Source of the DNA: an uncultured Porphyromonas sp.
GTDB taxonomy: Bacteria > Bacteroidota > Bacteroidia > Bacteroidales > Porphyromonadaceae
Direction: 5' to 3'
Assembly: GCA_945875135.1 (NCBI GenBank)
Contig: CAMCJO010000064.1
Coordinates: 1-9,198, forward strand
Length of the DNA stretch: 9,198 bases
Both the position numbers and the translations under genes were made by a program. Positions 7,683-9,198 of the stretch are shown piece by piece. Within the stretch, counting starts at the first letter, position 1; each line of letters opens with the position of its first letter. Below the pieces are notes generated by a model. The model was given only the letters and a program-made list of their open reading frames with translations. It did no database searches and was not told where the DNA came from.

Positions 7683-8246
7683 TTAGTGACAACCGCTGCA
7701 GCAAGAGCAACCACCCTCGTGATCGTCGCCGTCGCAGCAACCGCCCGCATGGCCCGAAAATTGAGCCGTCAGTCTCTGACGATCCTCCTCAGTGGCAGGA
7801 CGTGCCTCCAGGACAGATCCGATGAAGTGTAGCGTCTGACCAGCCAGCGGATGGTTAAAGTCCATCGTCACCGTATCGTCGGTGATCTTCTCGACGATGC
7901 CAACCAGCTGATTGCCTTGGTTGTCGAGCATAGGGACAGCATTGCCCTCGAAAACGACATCTGAGTGGAATTCGCCCTTTTCGTTTTTGAAGAGATCCTT
8001 CTCCAGCTCCAGGATGTAAGCGTCAGAGACCTCTCCATACGCCTCCTCGGGCTTGAGGGTAAAGTCAAACTTGTCGCCAGCCTCTAGACCCATCAGTTGC
8101 TTCTCGAAAGCCTCCAGTAGAAATCCGGCTCCGACGATCAGAGCTAGAGGAGCCTCAGGAGTAGCCTTCTCGACGATGTCTCCCTTTCCTTCACCTGTGT
8201 AGAGTTCGTATTCGCAGGTTACGTAGCTATCTTTTGTAATCTTCAT
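7683..8246 (-). CDS. slyD: SlyD-like FKBP-type peptidyl-prolyl isomerase with metal-binding tail
   Basis: 187-residue cytoplasmic prolyl isomerase/chaperone. The split FKBP domain covers about residues 1-70 and 125-150, with an inserted IF (flap) domain between, at about 72-122. Supporting motifs are YELYTGEG at 14-21, the FLLEAFEKQLMGLEAGDKF stretch at 42-60, the PEEAYGE junction at 66-72 and MDFNHPLAGQTLHF at 128-141, the most typical SlyD-family string. After residue 163 comes a low-complexity tail with His166, Cys170, Cys171, His176, Cys180, Cys182, Cys183, Cys186 and His187, like the Ni/Zn/Cu-binding tails of SlyD. In E. coli this tail aids nickel delivery to hydrogenase; a nickel role here is inference. 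The ATG at 8246 lacks a Shine-Dalgarno. A TACCTTTG promoter lies 75 bp upstream, and aroC follows after 11 bp. Confidence 0.92.
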   Translation of the reverse strand: MKITKDSYVTCEYELYTGEGKGDIVEKATPEAPLALIVGAGFLLEAFEKQLMGLEAGDKFDFTLKPEEAYGEVSDAYILELEKDLFKNEKGEFHSDVVFEGNAVPMLDNQGNQLVGIVEKITDDTVTMDFNHPLAGQTLHFIGSVLEARPATEEDRQRLTAQFSGHAGGCCDGDDHEGGCSCCSGCH

Positions 8247-8320
8247 GTTAGGTATACTTTGTTCGTGATAAAATGCGGTTCAGGCGCCGCAACGATTATT
8301 ACATCGCATCGGTGCTACCG

Positions 8321-8328
8321 CAAAGGTA
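8321..8328 (-). promoter_or_regulatory. -7 promoter element of slyD-aroC (TACCTTTG)
   Basis: On the minus strand 8328-8321 reads TACCTTTG, an exact match to the Bacteroidota housekeeping -7 consensus TAnnTTTG. Transcription would start near 8315, giving a leader of about 70 nt. The leader can form a small hairpin (TGCGG 8274-8278 with CCGCA 8287-8291). No good TTG -33 box is seen; that position falls inside a heptamer repeat block. Confidence 0.65.
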
Positions 8329-8333
8329 CGAAT

Positions 8334-8368
8334 TTAGAGATTAGAGATTAGACGTTAGAGACTAGATT
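8334..8368. repeat. tandem 7-bp repeats (TTAGAGA)
   Basis: Five adjacent 7-mers: TTAGAGA 8334-8340, TTAGAGA 8341-8347, TTAGACG 8348-8354, TTAGAGA 8355-8361 and the diverged CTAGATT 8362-8368. The block starts 5 bp upstream of the slyD -7 element and occupies the place of its -33 box. Confidence 0.8.
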
Positions 8369-8404
8369 CTAGTGGCACTAGAAGCACTAGTGGCACTAGG
8401 AGCA
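8369..8404. repeat. tandem 9-bp repeats (CTAGnnGCA)
   Basis: Four consecutive 9-mers: CTAGTGGCA 8369-8377, CTAGAAGCA 8378-8386, CTAGTGGCA 8387-8395 and CTAGGAGCA 8396-8404, then a broken fifth (CTAGTTTTT). Alternate units are more alike, giving an 18-bp higher-order period. It directly abuts the 7-mer block and keeps the CTAG core seen at the end of that block. Confidence 0.8.
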
Positions 8405-8415
8405 CTAGTTTTTTA

Positions 8416-8443
8416 GCCAACAGCCAACGGCCAACGGCCAAAA
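8416..8443. repeat. tandem 7-bp repeats (GCCAACG)
   Basis: Four adjacent 7-mers: GCCAACA 8416-8422, GCCAACG 8423-8429, GCCAACG 8430-8436 and GCCAAAA 8437-8443. This unit is unrelated in sequence to the 7-mers at 8334-8368 but has the same period. It lies just upstream of the rpmE2 promoter. Confidence 0.8.
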
Positions 8444-8449
8444 GCTAGA

Positions 8450-8481
8450 TTCTGAAGATTCAGATATTTATTGTACCTTTG
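8450..8481 (+). promoter_or_regulatory. rpmE2 promoter (TACCTTTG -7 element)
   Basis: TACCTTTG at 8474-8481 matches the Bacteroidota -7 consensus TAnnTTTG exactly. A weak -33 candidate TTCTG (8450-8454) lies 19 bp upstream, overlapping a small palindrome (TCTGAA 8451-8456 with TTCAGA 8459-8464). Transcription would start near 8487, which makes the rpmE2 leader about 180 nt. Confidence 0.65.
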
Positions 8482-8487
8482 CCCTCC

Positions 8488-8668
8488 GAAGTTTGTCTCC
8501 CAAGTGTGAGCAGCTCACCGATTGCTACTTGATCGAGACAAGCCCTTGCGGTATCCACGTGGTGCTAGACGATAGGATAGACCTTCGCTAGCCCCCCTTC
8601 ACGACTATTGAGGAGGAAGGAGAGCCACGCCCCTGCAAGATTATTAACTACTTAAACGCAACAAAGCA
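8488..8668 (+). promoter_or_regulatory. structured 5' leader of rpmE2 (candidate autoregulatory RNA)
   Basis: This untranslated stretch between promoter and rpmE2 contains no convincing ORF but much pairing. GTTTGTCTC 8491-8499 pairs with GAGACAAGC 8535-8543 (9 bp, one G-T). Inside it CAAGT 8501-8505 pairs with ACTTG 8527-8531 and AGCA 8509-8512 with TGCT 8523-8526; a competing hairpin pairs GTGAGC 8506-8511 with GCTCAC 8513-8518. Then follow a CCACGTGG palindrome (8555-8562), GCTAG 8564-8568 with CTAGC 8588-8592, and CCTTC 8596-8600 with GAAGG 8616-8620. The last 30 nt before the ATG are A-rich and look unstructured, as expected for Bacteroidota translation starts. By analogy with leaders of other ribosomal-protein genes it may bind L31 or another factor; that is inference. 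Confidence 0.45.
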
Positions 8669-8932
8669 ATGAAAAAGGATCTACATCCTGAGAATTACCG
8701 TCCAGTGGCATTCAAAGATATGTCCAACGACGAAGTCTTCATCACGAAGAGTACTGCCAACGCTAAGGAGACTATCGAGATCGATGGCGAGACCTATCCG
8801 CTCATCAAGATAGAGATCTCCAACACGTCTCACCCCTTCTACACGGGCAAGGCTAAGCTCGTTGATACGGCAGGACGTGTCGATAAGTTCATGAGCCGCT
8901 ACGGCAATCGTGGTAAGAAGGCTGACAAGTAA
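8669..8932 (+). CDS. rpmE2: 50S ribosomal protein L31, type B
   Basis: 87-residue large-subunit ribosomal protein. It contains no cysteine, so it is the zinc-independent type B (C-minus) form rather than the zinc-ribbon type A. Recognisable strings are MKKDLHPENYRPVAFKDMS at the N-terminus, ETYPLIKIEISNTSHPFYTG at 41-60 and the VDTAGRVDKFMSRYG block at 65-79; the C-terminus is Lys-rich. Length is normal for type B. It is a single-gene unit with its own promoter, long leader and strong terminator. In many bacteria type B L31 is induced by zinc starvation, but in Bacteroidota it is commonly the only L31 and thus constitutive; no Zur-like operator is evident here. Confidence 0.96.
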   Translation: MKKDLHPENYRPVAFKDMSNDEVFITKSTANAKETIEIDGETYPLIKIEISNTSHPFYTGKAKLVDTAGRVDKFMSRYGNRGKKADK

Positions 8933-8988
8933 GCCACACATCGAAGTCTGAGAGCATCGTCTGCATCTCTCAGTTTCACCTAAACCAC

Positions 8989-9030
8989 AAAGCACGCTAC
9001 AGACCCTTGCGAGGGTGGGTAGCGTGCTTT
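8989..9030 (+). terminator. strong terminator of rpmE2, probably bidirectional
   Basis: A perfect 12-bp stem, AAAGCACGCTAC (8989-9000) with GTAGCGTGCTTT (9019-9030), encloses a second stem ACCCT 9003-9007 with AGGGT 9012-9016. The right arm runs into TTTTCGTATTT. The matching A-run on the left side means it can also act on the minus strand. A weaker hairpin (CTGAGAG 8948-8954 with CTCTCAG 8967-8973) lies between it and the rpmE2 stop codon. Confidence 0.85.
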
Positions 9031-9039
9031 TCGTATTTG

Positions 9040-9073
9040 GAGACTGTTGACTTTTGACTTTTGCAACAGTCTC
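9040..9073. repeat. perfect 10-bp inverted repeat with GACTTTT direct repeats in the loop
   Basis: GAGACTGTTG (9040-9049) is the exact reverse complement of CAACAGTCTC (9064-9073). The 14-nt loop region contains two tandem 7-mers GACTTTT (9049-9055 and 9056-9062). The 9-mer AACAGTCTC also occurs at 2776-2784 in another hairpin. It looks like a dispersed palindromic intergenic element; it could also act as a second terminator. Confidence 0.6.
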
Positions 9074-9198
9074 ATCTGACAGCTTTTGTCCGCAAACTCC
9101 TAAAGCGACGGCTACCCCATTCCTCTTCTCTCCACTCCGCCCGGATCAGCGCACGCCATAGCGCATAGTGTATGGAGCAGGCTACATGTGGGCAACAA
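9072..9198 (-). CDS. possible 3' end of an unidentified gene
   Basis: On the minus strand a frame is open from the window edge (9197) to TGA at 9074-9072, 41 residues. It is the only one of the six frames open across the final 120 bp. The residues are rich in Trp, Arg and Glu (for example LWRALIRAEWREEEWGSRRF) and match no family I recognise. A gene here would converge on rpmE2, with the two-way terminator and inverted repeat placed sensibly between them, and its stop would overlap the palindrome. 41 codons is short enough to be chance, so this is tentative. Confidence 0.25.
   Translation of the reverse strand, partial: CCPHVACSIHYALWRALIRAEWREEEWGSRRFRSLRTKAVR

Noticed and set aside
7672..7740. 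Longer aroC with 23 additional N-terminal residues
   Set aside because: The extension overlaps the slyD 3' end and encodes an Arg/Leu-rich string that is the shadow of the slyD tail; chorismate synthases start at the NSFGRHLRLTSFGESHG region.
8334..8443. CRISPR-like array
   Set aside because: Units are 7-9 bp and directly adjacent with no spacers, and no cas gene is present.
8485..8550. tRNA-like or small RNA fold at the start of the rpmE2 leader
   Set aside because: The 9-bp closing stem suggested a tRNA-like shape, but there is no T-loop consensus, no acceptor end and no proper anticodon arm; it is better read as a leader hairpin.
8611..8616. AGGAGG as the ribosome binding site of rpmE2
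   Set aside because: It is over 50 nt from the ATG and no start codon with a useful frame lies at normal distance.

Overview
The window looks like a chromosomal segment from a member of the Bacteroidota, order Bacteroidales, most likely a Porphyromonas-type anaerobe. Four things suggest this: a DUF4831-family protein, a peptide-type MFS transporter with the NMGERFGYY variant typical of this phylum, a cysteine-free type B L31, and two exact copies of the Bacteroidota -7 promoter element TAnnTTTG combined with a near absence of Shine-Dalgarno sites at gene starts. GC content looks slightly above 50% by eye, closer to P. asaccharolytica/uenonis than to P. gingivalis. The genus is inference, not a search result.

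Layout. Positions 1-2756 (plus strand): the 3' part of a DUF4831 gene, then a 679-residue POT/PTR2-family transporter. Positions 2757-2892: a 136-bp spacer with two hairpins, the second a long imperfect stem-loop ending 22 nt before bioB. Positions 2893-6606 (plus): a tight cluster of bioB, bioA and hemG with gaps of 3 and 12 bp. Positions 6583-8246 (minus): slyD-like FKBP isomerase followed by aroC, 11 bp apart and probably co-transcribed; aroC ends 24 bp inside the 3' end of hemG. Positions 8247-8668: a 422-bp divergent spacer holding two face-away TACCTTTG promoters, three different short tandem-repeat blocks (units of 7, 9 and 7 bp) and a roughly 180-nt structured leader. Positions 8669-8932 (plus): rpmE2. 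Positions 8933-9198: a strong terminator, a perfect 10-bp inverted repeat, and perhaps the end of another minus-strand gene.

Functionally, BioB and BioA supply two of the last biotin steps (DAPA formation and sulfur insertion); bioF and bioD are not in the window. HemG belongs to the end of tetrapyrrole synthesis, AroC makes chorismate, SlyD is a folding/metal-handling factor and L31 is a ribosomal protein. These are mostly housekeeping genes.

I do not see a defence, mobile or clearly new multi-gene system. The most interesting items are: a BioB that lacks one canonical [2Fe-2S] cysteine but has two additional ones; a POT transporter with altered proton-coupling motif and a large periplasmic insert; the structured leader of rpmE2; the tandem-repeat blocks that replace the -33 region of the slyD promoter; and the long stem-loop before bioB.
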